Of a stretch of 64,000 nucleotides of DNA, positions 16,135 to 25,099 are shown one piece after another. The notes under the pieces are model-generated. The model did no database searches. It was not told the origin of the DNA and saw only the letters and a program-made list of their open reading frames with translations. The number at the start of each line of letters is the position of its first letter. The first letter of the stretch is position 1. The stretch is from NCBI RefSeq assembly GCF_009469765.1, contig NZ_SSSQ01000006.1:1-64000 (forward strand). The letters run 5' to 3'. Source of the DNA: Dechloromonas hortensis. GTDB taxonomy: Bacteria; Pseudomonadota; Gammaproteobacteria; Burkholderiales; Rhodocyclaceae. Both the position numbers and the translations under genes were made by a program.

Positions 16135-17445
16135 ATGGCTAATAATCCTGTCAAAGCGTTACGTAGGTTAGTGCATCAAAGCATTCGCAAGATGATTGCT
16201 GCATTGCCAAAAGAGGCCCGGTTTGCGGTTTACCGTTCCTTTGTTGATTGCGATCCCGCGCCGAGTGAGCGTCTGCAGTTAAAAATCGCTGAGACAAAGG
16301 AGGAGTTGGAAGCATGCTTTCGACTGCTGCATGACGCGTATGTTGAGAGTGGCTTCATGCAGGCTCAACCTTCGGGGATGAGAGTAACCATTTACCACGC
16401 TTTGCCGTCGACAACTACGCTGTGCGCCAAGTGGGATGGGGAGGTGGTTGGTACCATCTCCCTGATTCGCGAGAGCGCTTTCGGTTTTCCGCTGCAGAAA
16501 ATTTTCGATCTCAGCGGTGTCCGGCAAAATGAGGGGAACCTTGCAGAAGTGTCCGCCTTGGCGGTTCACCCAAGATTTCGCAAGACCGGTGGAGCGATTC
16601 TTTTTCCACTGATGAAATTCATGTATGAGTACGCCACACAATACTTTGATACGCGCCATTTATTGATTGCGGTAAACCCAAATCGAATAGAAATGTACGA
16701 ATCGTTGTTGTTTTTCGAGCGTTTGGTGGCGAATGTGGTCGAAAACTACGATTTTGCGAATGGCGCGCCTGCTGTTGGGGCTTCACTTGATCTGCGGTTT
16801 GCTCCGACTGTATTGGAGAGGGTTTACGCGAAAAAGTCGCCGCGTAAAAACCTGCATCAGTATTTCACTAAAATTTGCTTGCCTAACCTGATGCTTCCAA
16901 ATCGTCGTTATTTCACTACGAACGACCCGGTTTTGACGCCTGAGTTGCTTGACTATTTCTTTAATGTTCGAACGCATGGCTTTGCCAGCCTGGATCAGCG
17001 GAAAAGGGTCTTGCTGCATTCGATATATGACTTACCGAGTTATCGGGATATCCTGCCTGCGCTACCCGATAGCGGAGAGGGCATCTTGACGCGACAGCAC
17101 CAGCGTTTTTCTGTTCGCTGTCCCGGGCATCTTCGCCTTGATGAGGCGGGGAGTCAGGAGTGCGAATTCGCAGTTCAGGTTATTGAAGTATCCGAATATG
17201 GTTTCCAGGCATATGCCAAGGAAGACTTGCCGCTGAATATCTGGAGTTCGGCCACGGTACGCCTCGGGAAGTCCGAAGTGTCAGTGATCAAGGCGCTCGC
17301 TGTCCGTGATCATGCGAATGGTTTTAACGGGTTTTATGGCTTTCGTGTTGGCGAGCCGGACCTGATCTGGCGGAAATTTGTCAATGCACTACAAAAAGGG
17401 CGTACGCATGAGGATCTTGAGCATGCGACGCTCTACCTGGCCTAA
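16135..17445 (+). CDS. FeeM-like N-acyltransferase fused to a PilZ-like domain
   Basis: 436 residues from the ATG at 16135, chosen because a CGAGG ribosome binding site precedes it; an in-frame GTG lies at 16126. Residues of about 50-225 have a GNAT-like fold resembling FeeM N-acyl amino acid synthases: DAYVESGFMQ, WDGEVVGTISLIRE, EVSALAVHPRFR and AVNPNRIEMYE. Those enzymes join a long acyl chain from an acyl carrier protein to an amino acid or amine. Residues of about 320-420 look like a PilZ domain, with RQHQR matching RxxxR and EVSEYG in place of [D/N]xSxxG. Long-chain N-acyl amino acid synthases have been linked to exosortase systems. The PilZ call is weaker than the acyltransferase call because the second motif is degenerate. 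Confidence 0.75.
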   Translation: MANNPVKALRRLVHQSIRKMIAALPKEARFAVYRSFVDCDPAPSERLQLKIAETKEELEACFRLLHDAYVESGFMQAQPSGMRVTIYHALPSTTTLCAKWDGEVVGTISLIRESAFGFPLQKIFDLSGVRQNEGNLAEVSALAVHPRFRKTGGAILFPLMKFMYEYATQYFDTRHLLIAVNPNRIEMYESLLFFERLVANVVENYDFANGAPAVGASLDLRFAPTVLERVYAKKSPRKNLHQYFTKICLPNLMLPNRRYFTTNDPVLTPELLDYFFNVRTHGFASLDQRKRVLLHSIYDLPSYRDILPALPDSGEGILTRQHQRFSVRCPGHLRLDEAGSQECEFAVQVIEVSEYGFQAYAKEDLPLNIWSSATVRLGKSEVSVIKALAVRDHANGFNGFYGFRVGEPDLIWRKFVNALQKGRTHEDLEHATLYLA

Positions 17446-18647
17446 ACAAGTACTTCGATAACCTCCGGGTGTCCCAGGAAGCGCTGGGGGCTGGCACTGG
17501 CTCCGTAGGCGCCTGACTGAAAAATCACCACGTAGTCGCCCGGCTGGGCCACAGGCAATTCCATCTTGTCCGCTAACAGGTCGAGTGGCGTGCATAGCGG
17601 GCCAACGACGGAAGCTAATTCCAGATTGCAGTTATCCATTTTGTTGCCGATCGCGACCGGGTAGTTTTTCCGGATAACCTGGCCGAAGTTTCCGGAGGCT
17701 GACAGATGATGATTCAAGCCGCCGTCTACGATAAGGAAGGTCTGTCCTCGTGAAATCTTGCGGTCAACGACTTGGGTAACATAAATTCCTGCTTCCCCGA
17801 CCAGATAGCGTCCTAGTTCGATAACGATATGCGCTTCGGGCATCTCGGATTTGGCTCGGCTGGCCAACTGTGCAAGGTTGTCGCCAATTGCATTCAGTTC
17901 TAGGGGGCGCTCGCCAGGAAAGTAGGGTATGCCAAAACCACCGCCCAAGTTGAGAAATTTGACCGGTGAAGGGGTGTGTTTGGCAAGGGCCTGTGCGAGT
18001 TGATAGGACTTTTGCTGCGCCTCGCAGATCGATTCGGCTTTGAGGTTTTGTGATCCGGCAAACAGGTGAAAGCCCTCAAACTGTAGATTTGCCTTACCGA
18101 TTTCAGAGAGCAATTCCGGCACACATTCGGCATCGACACCAAATTGCTTGGGGCCGCCCCCCATTTTCATCCCTGAGCCTTTCAGTTCAAAATCCGGATT
18201 GACGCGGACAGCAACTCTTGCCGGTAGCGCTAGCTTTTTGGCAATCGAAGATAGTTCGGTTACCTCCCGGAAAGACTCGATATTGATTAGTACCCCTGCG
18301 GCAACGGCCTGCTCGAGTTCGATCTGCCGCTTTCCCGGCCCGGCAAAGCTGATCTCCTGCGCAGAGGCGCCCGCATCCAGTGCAATCTTCAACTCTCCGG
18401 CAGAGGCGACGTCAATGCCATCGACCAAGCCTGCCATGAAACCTACCACTGCTGGTAGAGGGTTTGCCTTCATCGCGTAATGGAGCTTTATCGATGCAGG
18501 CAGCGCTTTGCGCAATTGTTCAACGCGCATGCGAAGCAGTTGGCGGTCATAGGCATAAAACGGTGTTTGTCCAACCCGAGCTGCAAGTAGTTTTAATGGA
18601 ATGCTATTGATTACCAACTGATCATTCGCAATAGAAAACTGTTTCAT
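17442..18647 (-). CDS. PLP-dependent decarboxylase, exosortase A-associated
   Basis: About 401 residues from the ATG at 18647; the frame is open to 18734, but family members as I recall them start near MKQFS and no ribosome binding site favours the longer form. It has the fold-type III PLP decarboxylase layout of diaminopimelate and ornithine decarboxylases: PLP lysine in HYAMKANP (Lys60), LNLGGGFGIPYF, VIELGRYLVGEAG, GPLCTPLD and FQSGAYGASAS. It would decarboxylate an amino acid to an amine, or act on a related substrate loaded elsewhere. It belongs to the exosortase A-associated family found beside AMP ligases. Its end overlaps the convergent N-acyltransferase stop. Confidence 0.87.
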   Translation of the reverse strand: MKQFSIANDQLVINSIPLKLLAARVGQTPFYAYDRQLLRMRVEQLRKALPASIKLHYAMKANPLPAVVGFMAGLVDGIDVASAGELKIALDAGASAQEISFAGPGKRQIELEQAVAAGVLINIESFREVTELSSIAKKLALPARVAVRVNPDFELKGSGMKMGGGPKQFGVDAECVPELLSEIGKANLQFEGFHLFAGSQNLKAESICEAQQKSYQLAQALAKHTPSPVKFLNLGGGFGIPYFPGERPLELNAIGDNLAQLASRAKSEMPEAHIVIELGRYLVGEAGIYVTQVVDRKISRGQTFLIVDGGLNHHLSASGNFGQVIRKNYPVAIGNKMDNCNLELASVVGPLCTPLDLLADKMELPVAQPGDYVVIFQSGAYGASASPQRFLGHPEVIEVLV

Positions 18648-18776
18648 CGGGGGGTGCGTGGGCAGCGGGCGGGCTTGGTTTGACATTCTTTGGGGTTCCA
18701 AGGAAAGCTGATCGATGAGCTTGCATCTACCCAAGGGCCGGGGCCGGGGGCGGATGCGAAGCGAATGTTCACCAAT

Positions 18777-20393
18777 CTAAGATGCGTTTTTCTCGATCCA
18801 TGCGGTCGACAGTATTTTTCGGTCGATTTTCCCGTTGGGGTTGCGTGGTAGCGGGCCTGTGTGAATCTCGATGCCTTGGGGGACCATGTAGGCCGGCATC
18901 CGACTTCGACACTCCATGAGCAGTGCTGTGATATCAAGATGCCCTTGCGGGGGGGCTGTGGCGATTACTTGGATGGCTTGCCCCAAGCGTTCGTCATCAA
19001 CTCCGAAAGCAACACATTCGCCTACCATCTTGGTCGCATAGAGGATTTCTTCCACTTCAGTCGGGCTGACTCGATAGCCTGAAGTTTTCATCATTTCATC
19101 GCGGCGCCCAATGAAGTATAGGAAGCCATCCTCATCCATCCGGACGGTGTCGCCGGAGAAAACTGCAATCTCTGGTAGAACAAGCCCCGCCTCACGGCCC
19201 GGTGCGTGGACCGGCAAGGGTTTGTAGCGCTCGGCGGTTTTTTCTGGATCGTTCCAGTAACCTTGGCCGACCAATGCGCCGCGGTGAACGAGTTCTCCTG
19301 GCTCGTTTGGTGCGCAAGGAAAACCGTCATCGCGTAGCACCAGAATTTCTGCATTGGGGATGGCTTTGCCGATCGAGTCCGGTCGTTTATCGACTTCGCT
19401 TGGTGGCAGGTAGGTCGAGCGGAATGCTTCGGTCAGGCCGTACATCAAATATGGTTTTGTTTTTGGTAGATGCCGACGCAAGGCTTCCAGTGTCTCACGT
19501 GGCATGCGGCCGCCGGTATTGGCAAAGTAGCGCAGGTGTTCGGTCGTTGATTCCGGCCAGGCAAGTTGCGTGAGCTGAATATAAAGCGGCGGCACAGCGG
19601 TCAAGCCGGTGACTTTTTCACGCTCGATAGCTTTCAGCACATCACGGGGAAGCAGGTAGTTCAACAGAACGACCCGCGCGCCGACGTGGAAGGCTGTAGT
19701 CAACTGACTGAAGCCGGCATCAAAGGAGAGCGGAAGGGCGGCGAGCAGTGTGTCGCCAGCGTGATTTTCAAGGTAGCTTGAAACGCTTTTTGCACCTGCC
19801 ACCATGTTTCGATGGGAAAGGACTACGCCCTTGGGCTTGCCTGTGCTGCCTGATGTGTACAGTATGCTCAATACATCGGTGTCAATGAGTCGATGCCCGG
19901 AGCGTGTCGGCTGATCAAGCAACTCTCCCCAGCGACAGATGTTCAGCGTGTTGGCGGATGCAATGGTGTCGGCATGATCAAGAACGACAACATGGCGGAG
20001 GTCATGACAGCTTGGCAGTGTTTCCTGCAACAGCGCAAGTCGTTCGGGAGAGGTCACCAGAATGCGCACATTGCAGTCACGAAGGATGTAAGCAACCTGA
20101 TCGGCTTTAAGCAGCGGGTTGATTGGTACAAAAACGCCTCCCGCAGCCGGTGCACCAAAACTGGCGATGACCATCTCAAAGCGTTTTTCAAGGTAGATCG
20201 CCACTCGCTCCCCGCGTTGGAGACCGATGGAGAGCAGGCCGCTGGCAAACCGATTTACTGCATCCTGCAACTCGGCATAACAAAGTGTTGATTTGCCGAA
20301 GGTGAGCGCTGGCGCGCTCGAGTCACGGTCGGTAGCACGGTAAATTAGTTCGGGAAGAAGTATTGAGTCGCGCATGATGAGTGATTCTGCCAT
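18777..20393 (-). CDS. AMP-forming acyl-CoA ligase-like enzyme, exosortase A-associated
   Basis: 538 residues, typical of the ANL adenylating superfamily. The P-loop-like core SILYTSGSTGKPKGV is at about 176-190, YGLTEAF lies in the middle, and the hinge region is at DGFLYFIGRRDEMMKTSGYR. NPNGKIDRKIL near the C-terminus holds the catalytic Lys. It activates a carboxylate as an acyl-adenylate and passes it to CoA or to a carrier protein. An acyl carrier protein gene lies divergently 95 bases away, which makes carrier loading likely. The substrate (fatty acid or amino acid) cannot be read. Confidence 0.88.
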   Translation of the reverse strand: MAESLIMRDSILLPELIYRATDRDSSAPALTFGKSTLCYAELQDAVNRFASGLLSIGLQRGERVAIYLEKRFEMVIASFGAPAAGGVFVPINPLLKADQVAYILRDCNVRILVTSPERLALLQETLPSCHDLRHVVVLDHADTIASANTLNICRWGELLDQPTRSGHRLIDTDVLSILYTSGSTGKPKGVVLSHRNMVAGAKSVSSYLENHAGDTLLAALPLSFDAGFSQLTTAFHVGARVVLLNYLLPRDVLKAIEREKVTGLTAVPPLYIQLTQLAWPESTTEHLRYFANTGGRMPRETLEALRRHLPKTKPYLMYGLTEAFRSTYLPPSEVDKRPDSIGKAIPNAEILVLRDDGFPCAPNEPGELVHRGALVGQGYWNDPEKTAERYKPLPVHAPGREAGLVLPEIAVFSGDTVRMDEDGFLYFIGRRDEMMKTSGYRVSPTEVEEILYATKMVGECVAFGVDDERLGQAIQVIATAPPQGHLDITALLMECRSRMPAYMVPQGIEIHTGPLPRNPNGKIDRKILSTAWIEKNAS

Positions 20394-20447
20394 GGGCCAA
20401 GGTATGACGATGTGGAGTATCTCACAGTCGAAATGGCATTCTGTGCC

Positions 20448-20453
20448 TATAAT
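20448..20453 (+). promoter_or_regulatory. consensus -10 element for the acyl carrier protein gene
   Basis: A perfect TATAAT sits at 20448-20453 in the short divergent region between the ligase and the acyl carrier protein gene. No good -35 hexamer lies 16-18 bases upstream. Initiation would be near 20460, only about 11 bases before the ATG at 20471, which favours the TTG at 20489 as start. Confidence 0.5.
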
Positions 20454-20488
20454 GCTGCGTCTGAAATCTGATGTATCTGGAGCAAGGT

Positions 20489-20740
20489 TTGAATACCCAA
20501 AAAGAAGTGCTGTCCCTTCTGGATGAAATTCTAAATTTGAATGGCCGTTCAGCAGAGTTCTCGTTGAACACCCCGCTGCTGGGGGCTATCCCGGAACTCG
20601 ATTCAATGGCGGTGGTTGCCTTGATAACCAGCTTTGAAGACCGTTTCGGTTTTACCGTAGATGACGATGAAATAGAGGGCAGTACTTTTGCAACCCTCGG
20701 TTCGCTCATTGCGTTTGTCGACGCCAAGCTGGCTTCCTGA
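20489..20740 (+). CDS. acyl carrier protein
   Basis: An 83-residue acidic helical protein. The phosphopantetheine attachment Ser (residue 39) is in PELDSMAVVALI, the usual D-S-[LM] context. I prefer the TTG at 20489 because GGAGCAAGG lies just upstream at good spacing; the in-frame ATG at 20471 has no ribosome binding site. It would carry an acyl chain as a thioester, probably loaded by the divergent AMP ligase and used by the FeeM-like acyltransferase. Two hairpins follow the gene. The family is clear; the cargo is inferred. Confidence 0.88.
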   Translation: MNTQKEVLSLLDEILNLNGRSAEFSLNTPLLGAIPELDSMAVVALITSFEDRFGFTVDDDEIEGSTFATLGSLIAFVDAKLAS

Positions 20741-20751
20741 AAGCTGTTCTG

Positions 20752-20770
20752 GCTTGCGTGTTTCGCAAGC
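20752..20770 (+). terminator. perfect hairpin after the acyl carrier protein gene
   Basis: GCTTGCG (20752-20758) and CGCAAGC (20764-20770) form a perfect 7-bp stem with a 5-base loop 11 bases after the stop codon. No T-run follows, so it may protect the transcript end or attenuate read-through. Confidence 0.4.
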
Positions 20771-20834
20771 TGACGCATGAAGGTTTTCACGGTTGGCGTT
20801 GGTGTTTTGCTGTGGCCAATTTTTGCCGGTATTT

Positions 20835-20874
20835 GAAGCGCAGAGTCTGATTTTAGTGTTGGGCGCTTCTTTTT
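20835..20874 (+). terminator. probable rho-independent terminator
   Basis: GAAGCGC (20835-20841) pairs with GCGCTTC (20863-20869), and five T residues follow directly (20870-20874). The 21-base loop is long, which weakens the call. It ends 12 bases before the next gene. Confidence 0.45.
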
Positions 20875-20886
20875 AGCTGAGTTGAG

Positions 20887-23292
20887 ATGCCCGGGAAAAA
20901 TATTCTCCTGCTCCGTGTGGTGATGTTCTGCGCGGGGGCTGTTTCAGTCCTCGCAGCAGTTTTTTTGTTTTTACATCACCCCATGCGGAACGAGTGGCTT
21001 TTGGGCAGCCTTTGTTTCGCTGCATTTTTTGCTGCTGCGCTTTACCCACCCCTCGTTTTTTTCCTTGTTCCGGCAATGCTGCCGGTTGTCGATCTTGCTC
21101 CGTGGACCGGTTGGATCACTTTCGAGGAGTTTGATCTCGTTGTGCTCCTTCTGCTTGGCGGTGCATACCTTCGGTATGCCTTGGCATTCCGCTCGCCCAT
21201 TCACGAGATTCATCGACTCAAGCTATCCTCGGGCGCCTTGTTGCTCCTTGCCATGTTGGTGTCAGTCCTGATTTCGCTGTTCCGTGGCGTAGTGGATAGC
21301 GGCGGATTCATCTTTTCCTGGTTTCATGGCTACTACGAGTCGATGAACAGTATCCGCTTGGCAAAGCCATTTTTGCTGGCTGTTTTACTCCTCCCACTTT
21401 GTCTGATCCCTCCTCCACAGGATAGGAAAGGGGGTAGCAATTTTTTGTTGCTGGGCTTGGGGATGACAGCTGGTCTTTGTCTTGTCTCACTCGCAACGAT
21501 CTGGGAGCGCGTTGCCTTCCTTGGTTTACTGGATTTTTCTTCGGATTATCGAACGACCGCTTTATTTTGGGAAATGCATGTAGGCGGCGCCGCACTTGAT
21601 GGCTTTCTGGCCTTGACCGTGCCTTTTGCCGCTCGGGAGTTGGTTTTCGCCAAATCGCGCTGGCACCTTGCGTTCGTTGTTACAGCTCTTGCTTTGGCCT
21701 GTTACGCCTGCCTGACCACCTTTTCGCGCGGTGTCTATGCTGCAATTCCGATTGCCTTGGGGGTAAGCATATGGCTCTCAATGCGCCAGATTCGGTCTGC
21801 TAATTTGCTCTTGCTCGTTAAGAAAAGTGATCTTACCGTTGCATTTTTTGGCGTGGCTTTATTCACCATTGCTGCATATTGGATATTTGATACTTCCGGT
21901 TATCGGGGAATGTTTGCATTTCTGGTGGCCAGCGGACTCTTTTACCCCATAGCTCTTGCTCTGGCTTCAGTCTCTAGTGCAACTTGGTGGCGCGGGATAT
22001 CTCTGGGGCTGCTGTCTTCGATGATTGGCTTGGCGCTGGCCATCTGTGTGCCGAAAGGTGCATATCTGGTTTTTTCCATTTCTGGACTGTTGACCGCAGG
22101 AAGTCTTGTTTGGAGATGGCGGGGCGTCTCTGCAATTGTTCCTGGCTTGCTCGTTGCCAGCTATGTTTCGATGCTAAGTAGTGGCGTGTTGGTCGCCTGG
22201 CATTGGGGCGGGGAAGATGCTATTGCGAGCATGGCTATATCTTGCGTAACGTTGCTTTGTGGGATTTTCGTTGCTAGTCGCCGGACTCTGCCGCAGTGTG
22301 GTATTCGCTCACAGCTATCGATTGCGGTTTTCCTCGCATTACTGGCGGCGATCGTTGCAATTTTTTCTGGTGGGCGATACATGGCTGATCGCTTTTCAAC
22401 GACGAACAAGGATCTGGATTATCGTCTGCAGCATTGGGAGACTGGGCTTGGCCAACTTCAAGGCGCCGATTGGTGGTTGGGTAAAGGTCTGGGGCGAGTT
22501 CCTGCAACATACTTCTTTGCAGCGCCCCAAAGTGAGTATCCCGGCGGTTTTCATTTGCAATCCGATCCCTCCGGTAATGCATATTTACGCCTCGTTGGTG
22601 GGCGTCATATTAATGGATGGGGTGAGGTCTTTCGGGTTACACAGCGTATTAGGCCGGAACCGGGCGTGTACCGGGTGAACTTCAACGTTCGTGCTGAAAA
22701 AGATGTCGTTTTTGCTTTTGAGGTTTGCGCCAAGCACCTGCTTTATCAAGGCCGATGTGTTGCTCGTCAGGTTGAAGCAAAAGGCGAGGGCGGCAGGTGG
22801 CAGCAGATGGAGGTTGATCTGCAGGGGGACTTGCCGGGCGGTGGGGCGTGGTATGCCCCGGAGCTCGTTGTTTTTTCTATTGCGATGCTCTCCAGAGGCG
22901 GAGTTGCTGATTTTGACAACCTGGCTTTACAAAACAACGGCCTGGAATTGCTTGCCAATGGCAATTTCGATAACGAACTGACACACTGGTTTTCATCGTC
23001 AGACAAATACCATATGCCTTGGCATATGAAGAATATTTTCCTGCACATCCTGTTCGAGCAGGGAGGGTTAGGGTTGGTCGTACTGTTGCTTATGTTGGCA
23101 TCCGCATTTTTCCGCCTGGCTTGGGGAAAGGCGGCGGGCCACTCGATTGCCCCCGCTGTGGCAGGAGGGCTTGCCGGCTTCTGTGTTGTGGGCATGTTCG
23201 ATAGCCTGCTTGATGTTCCCCGAGTGGCCACGCTCTTTTACTTGCTGCTGCTACTGGGGCTTTTTATCAGGCACCCAAATAGCAAGCATTAA
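20887..23292 (+). CDS. O-antigen polymerase/ligase-like membrane protein with soluble insertion
   Basis: 801 residues. The first 500 or so contain many hydrophobic helices. A Wzy/WaaL-like segment, DYRLQHWETGLGQL followed by WWLGKGLGRVP, lies near residues 510-540. A soluble region of roughly 150 residues follows (VGGRHINGWGEVFRVTQRIR, then FDNLALQNNGLELLANGNFD), which looks like a carbohydrate-binding beta-sandwich. Two more membrane helices end the protein. It probably polymerises or ligates a glycan on the periplasmic side, with the insertion possibly binding the glycan. It is much longer than ordinary polymerases. It is followed at close range by the asparagine-synthetase-like gene. Confidence 0.7.
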   Translation: MPGKNILLLRVVMFCAGAVSVLAAVFLFLHHPMRNEWLLGSLCFAAFFAAALYPPLVFFLVPAMLPVVDLAPWTGWITFEEFDLVVLLLLGGAYLRYALAFRSPIHEIHRLKLSSGALLLLAMLVSVLISLFRGVVDSGGFIFSWFHGYYESMNSIRLAKPFLLAVLLLPLCLIPPPQDRKGGSNFLLLGLGMTAGLCLVSLATIWERVAFLGLLDFSSDYRTTALFWEMHVGGAALDGFLALTVPFAARELVFAKSRWHLAFVVTALALACYACLTTFSRGVYAAIPIALGVSIWLSMRQIRSANLLLLVKKSDLTVAFFGVALFTIAAYWIFDTSGYRGMFAFLVASGLFYPIALALASVSSATWWRGISLGLLSSMIGLALAICVPKGAYLVFSISGLLTAGSLVWRWRGVSAIVPGLLVASYVSMLSSGVLVAWHWGGEDAIASMAISCVTLLCGIFVASRRTLPQCGIRSQLSIAVFLALLAAIVAIFSGGRYMADRFSTTNKDLDYRLQHWETGLGQLQGADWWLGKGLGRVPATYFFAAPQSEYPGGFHLQSDPSGNAYLRLVGGRHINGWGEVFRVTQRIRPEPGVYRVNFNVRAEKDVVFAFEVCAKHLLYQGRCVARQVEAKGEGGRWQQMEVDLQGDLPGGGAWYAPELVVFSIAMLSRGGVADFDNLALQNNGLELLANGNFDNELTHWFSSSDKYHMPWHMKNIFLHILFEQGGLGLVVLLLMLASAFFRLAWGKAAGHSIAPAVAGGLAGFCVVGMFDSLLDVPRVATLFYLLLLLGLFIRHPNSKH

Positions 23293-23369
23293 GTCCTTCA
23301 TCTTTTACAACTGCCGCATGAAGATGATCCAGATGGGTGAGAAGGTTTCTCAGCAGGGAGTCTGAATGC

Positions 23370-25079
23370 ATGATGCCAATAATTGCCAAGGAATTACTTC
23401 CAGTGAGCACTGATAAAAATGCACTATTAACAGGTCGTCCCCAATTTTCCACAGGCGAGTTGGCCGGTCTTGCTCGCACAGAAGGGAATTTGGCTGCTTG
23501 GGAAAAGCTCTTTGCGACAGATGGCGCCAGCGGAGTGAAGGATGTTGCTGGAGATTTTGCCGTTGGCCTCACTGACTCCAATGGTCGCACCATACTTGCG
23601 GTCGACCGTTTCGCTGTACGCAGCCTGTGTTACCGGGTGGCGGGCGAGCGGATTCATTTTGCCTCCAGAGCAGATGAGTTGGCTGATGCTCATACAGAAA
23701 TCGATGCTCAAGCCATCTTCGACTATCTATATTTTCACGTTATTCCTTCTCCTAGAACCATCTTCAAAAATGTCTATCGCTTACCACCGGGGCATTACGC
23801 CATTTTTGAGAACGGTCAGCTAAAACTCGGACGTTATTGGACACCTGATTTCCAGGAGGAAAAAAAGGTTTCATTTGACCAGCTTCGTACTGAGTTCAGG
23901 CATCTATTGGCAGAGGGCGTGCGTCGCCAATTGGATGGGAGCAAACCGGCCTGCTTTCTCAGTGGCGGAACAGATAGCTCCACCGTAGCGGGAATGATCG
24001 GGCAGGTCTCGGGGCAAGCTGCTGCCACCTATTCAATCGGCTTTGATGCCGAAGGTTACGATGAAATGGAGTATGCCCGCATAGCTGCCCGCCATTTTCA
24101 TACCGACCACCACGAGTACTACGTGACACCGGCAGATCTCGTACGAAGTATTCCCGATGTCGCGCGCTTCTACGACCAACCCTTCGGTAACTCATCAGCT
24201 TTGCCGGCCTATTACTGCGCAAAAATGGCTCAGGAGGATGGGGTTACGCGCATACTTGCCGGCGATGGTGGTGATGAACTGTTCGGCGGCAATACGCGTT
24301 ATGCCAAGCAAAAAGTATTCGGTTTCTATGATCAGCTGCCATCGGCACTGCGCCAGACTTTGCTTGAGCCCCTGCTGCTCGGGTCGCCGTTAGGGAAACT
24401 GCCTCTGTTGAGAAAAGGCGCGAGTTATATTCGCCAAGCGAAGGTGCCGCTACCGGATCGGACGCAGACCTACAACCTCCTATTCCGTTTTGGCGTTCAT
24501 GATGTGTTTACCGCAGGCTTCCTGGAAGGGATTGATCTGGCAGAGCCTGTCGCGCAGCAGAGAGAGGTCTGGGTAGAGACAAGTTCAGCAGCGCGCACAA
24601 ATAAGGAATTAGCGTTTGACTGGCGATACACCCTGGCTGAATGCGATCTTCCTAAAGTCGTTGGTACGACAATGCTGGCCGGCATTGACGTTGGCTTTCC
24701 CATGCTTGATACGGATTTGCTTGCCTTCTCGATGCGCCTTCCCACCGAATATAAATTGAAAGGTTTGAAGCTTCGCTGGTTCTTCAAGGAGGCCTTACGC
24801 GGTTTTCTCCCCGATGAGATTCTTACCAAGAAAAAGCAAGGGTTTGGTCTTCCATTCGGTGTTTGGGTCACCCAGAACAGCGAGCTAAGAGATTTGGCGG
24901 AAAGCTCTGTTCGTGCCTTAGCTGAGCGAAAGATATTTAAGTCAGAGTTTGTCGATCAGATATTCATGCATTTGCGCGAACACCCTGGCTATTATGGAGA
25001 GATGATTTGGATTGCTATCATGCTTGAACAATGGTTACGCGGGCGTGATGAAAAGTGCTCTGGTAGAAATAGCAGTTAA
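23370..25079 (+). CDS. asparagine-synthetase-like protein lacking N-terminal Cys
   Basis: About 569 residues from the ATG at 23370, which follows a GGGAG ribosome binding site. The synthetase half is intact by motif: ATP pyrophosphatase loop CFLSGGTDSSTVAG, YDQPFGNSS, LAGDGGDELFGG and KKKQGFGLPFGVW. The N-terminal glutaminase-like domain has VAGDFAVGLTD and PPGHYAIFENG but begins MMPIIAKE, with no Cys at position 2, so glutamine hydrolysis in the usual way is not expected. It may use free ammonia or form another amide or ester bond, as lasso-peptide cyclases of this fold do. Its role here is unknown, perhaps amidation of a sugar or peptide. Confidence 0.8.
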   Translation: MMPIIAKELLPVSTDKNALLTGRPQFSTGELAGLARTEGNLAAWEKLFATDGASGVKDVAGDFAVGLTDSNGRTILAVDRFAVRSLCYRVAGERIHFASRADELADAHTEIDAQAIFDYLYFHVIPSPRTIFKNVYRLPPGHYAIFENGQLKLGRYWTPDFQEEKKVSFDQLRTEFRHLLAEGVRRQLDGSKPACFLSGGTDSSTVAGMIGQVSGQAAATYSIGFDAEGYDEMEYARIAARHFHTDHHEYYVTPADLVRSIPDVARFYDQPFGNSSALPAYYCAKMAQEDGVTRILAGDGGDELFGGNTRYAKQKVFGFYDQLPSALRQTLLEPLLLGSPLGKLPLLRKGASYIRQAKVPLPDRTQTYNLLFRFGVHDVFTAGFLEGIDLAEPVAQQREVWVETSSAARTNKELAFDWRYTLAECDLPKVVGTTMLAGIDVGFPMLDTDLLAFSMRLPTEYKLKGLKLRWFFKEALRGFLPDEILTKKKQGFGLPFGVWVTQNSELRDLAESSVRALAERKIFKSEFVDQIFMHLREHPGYYGEMIWIAIMLEQWLRGRDEKCSGRNSS

Positions 25080-25099
25080 AGCCAATAACGAGGTCCCCC

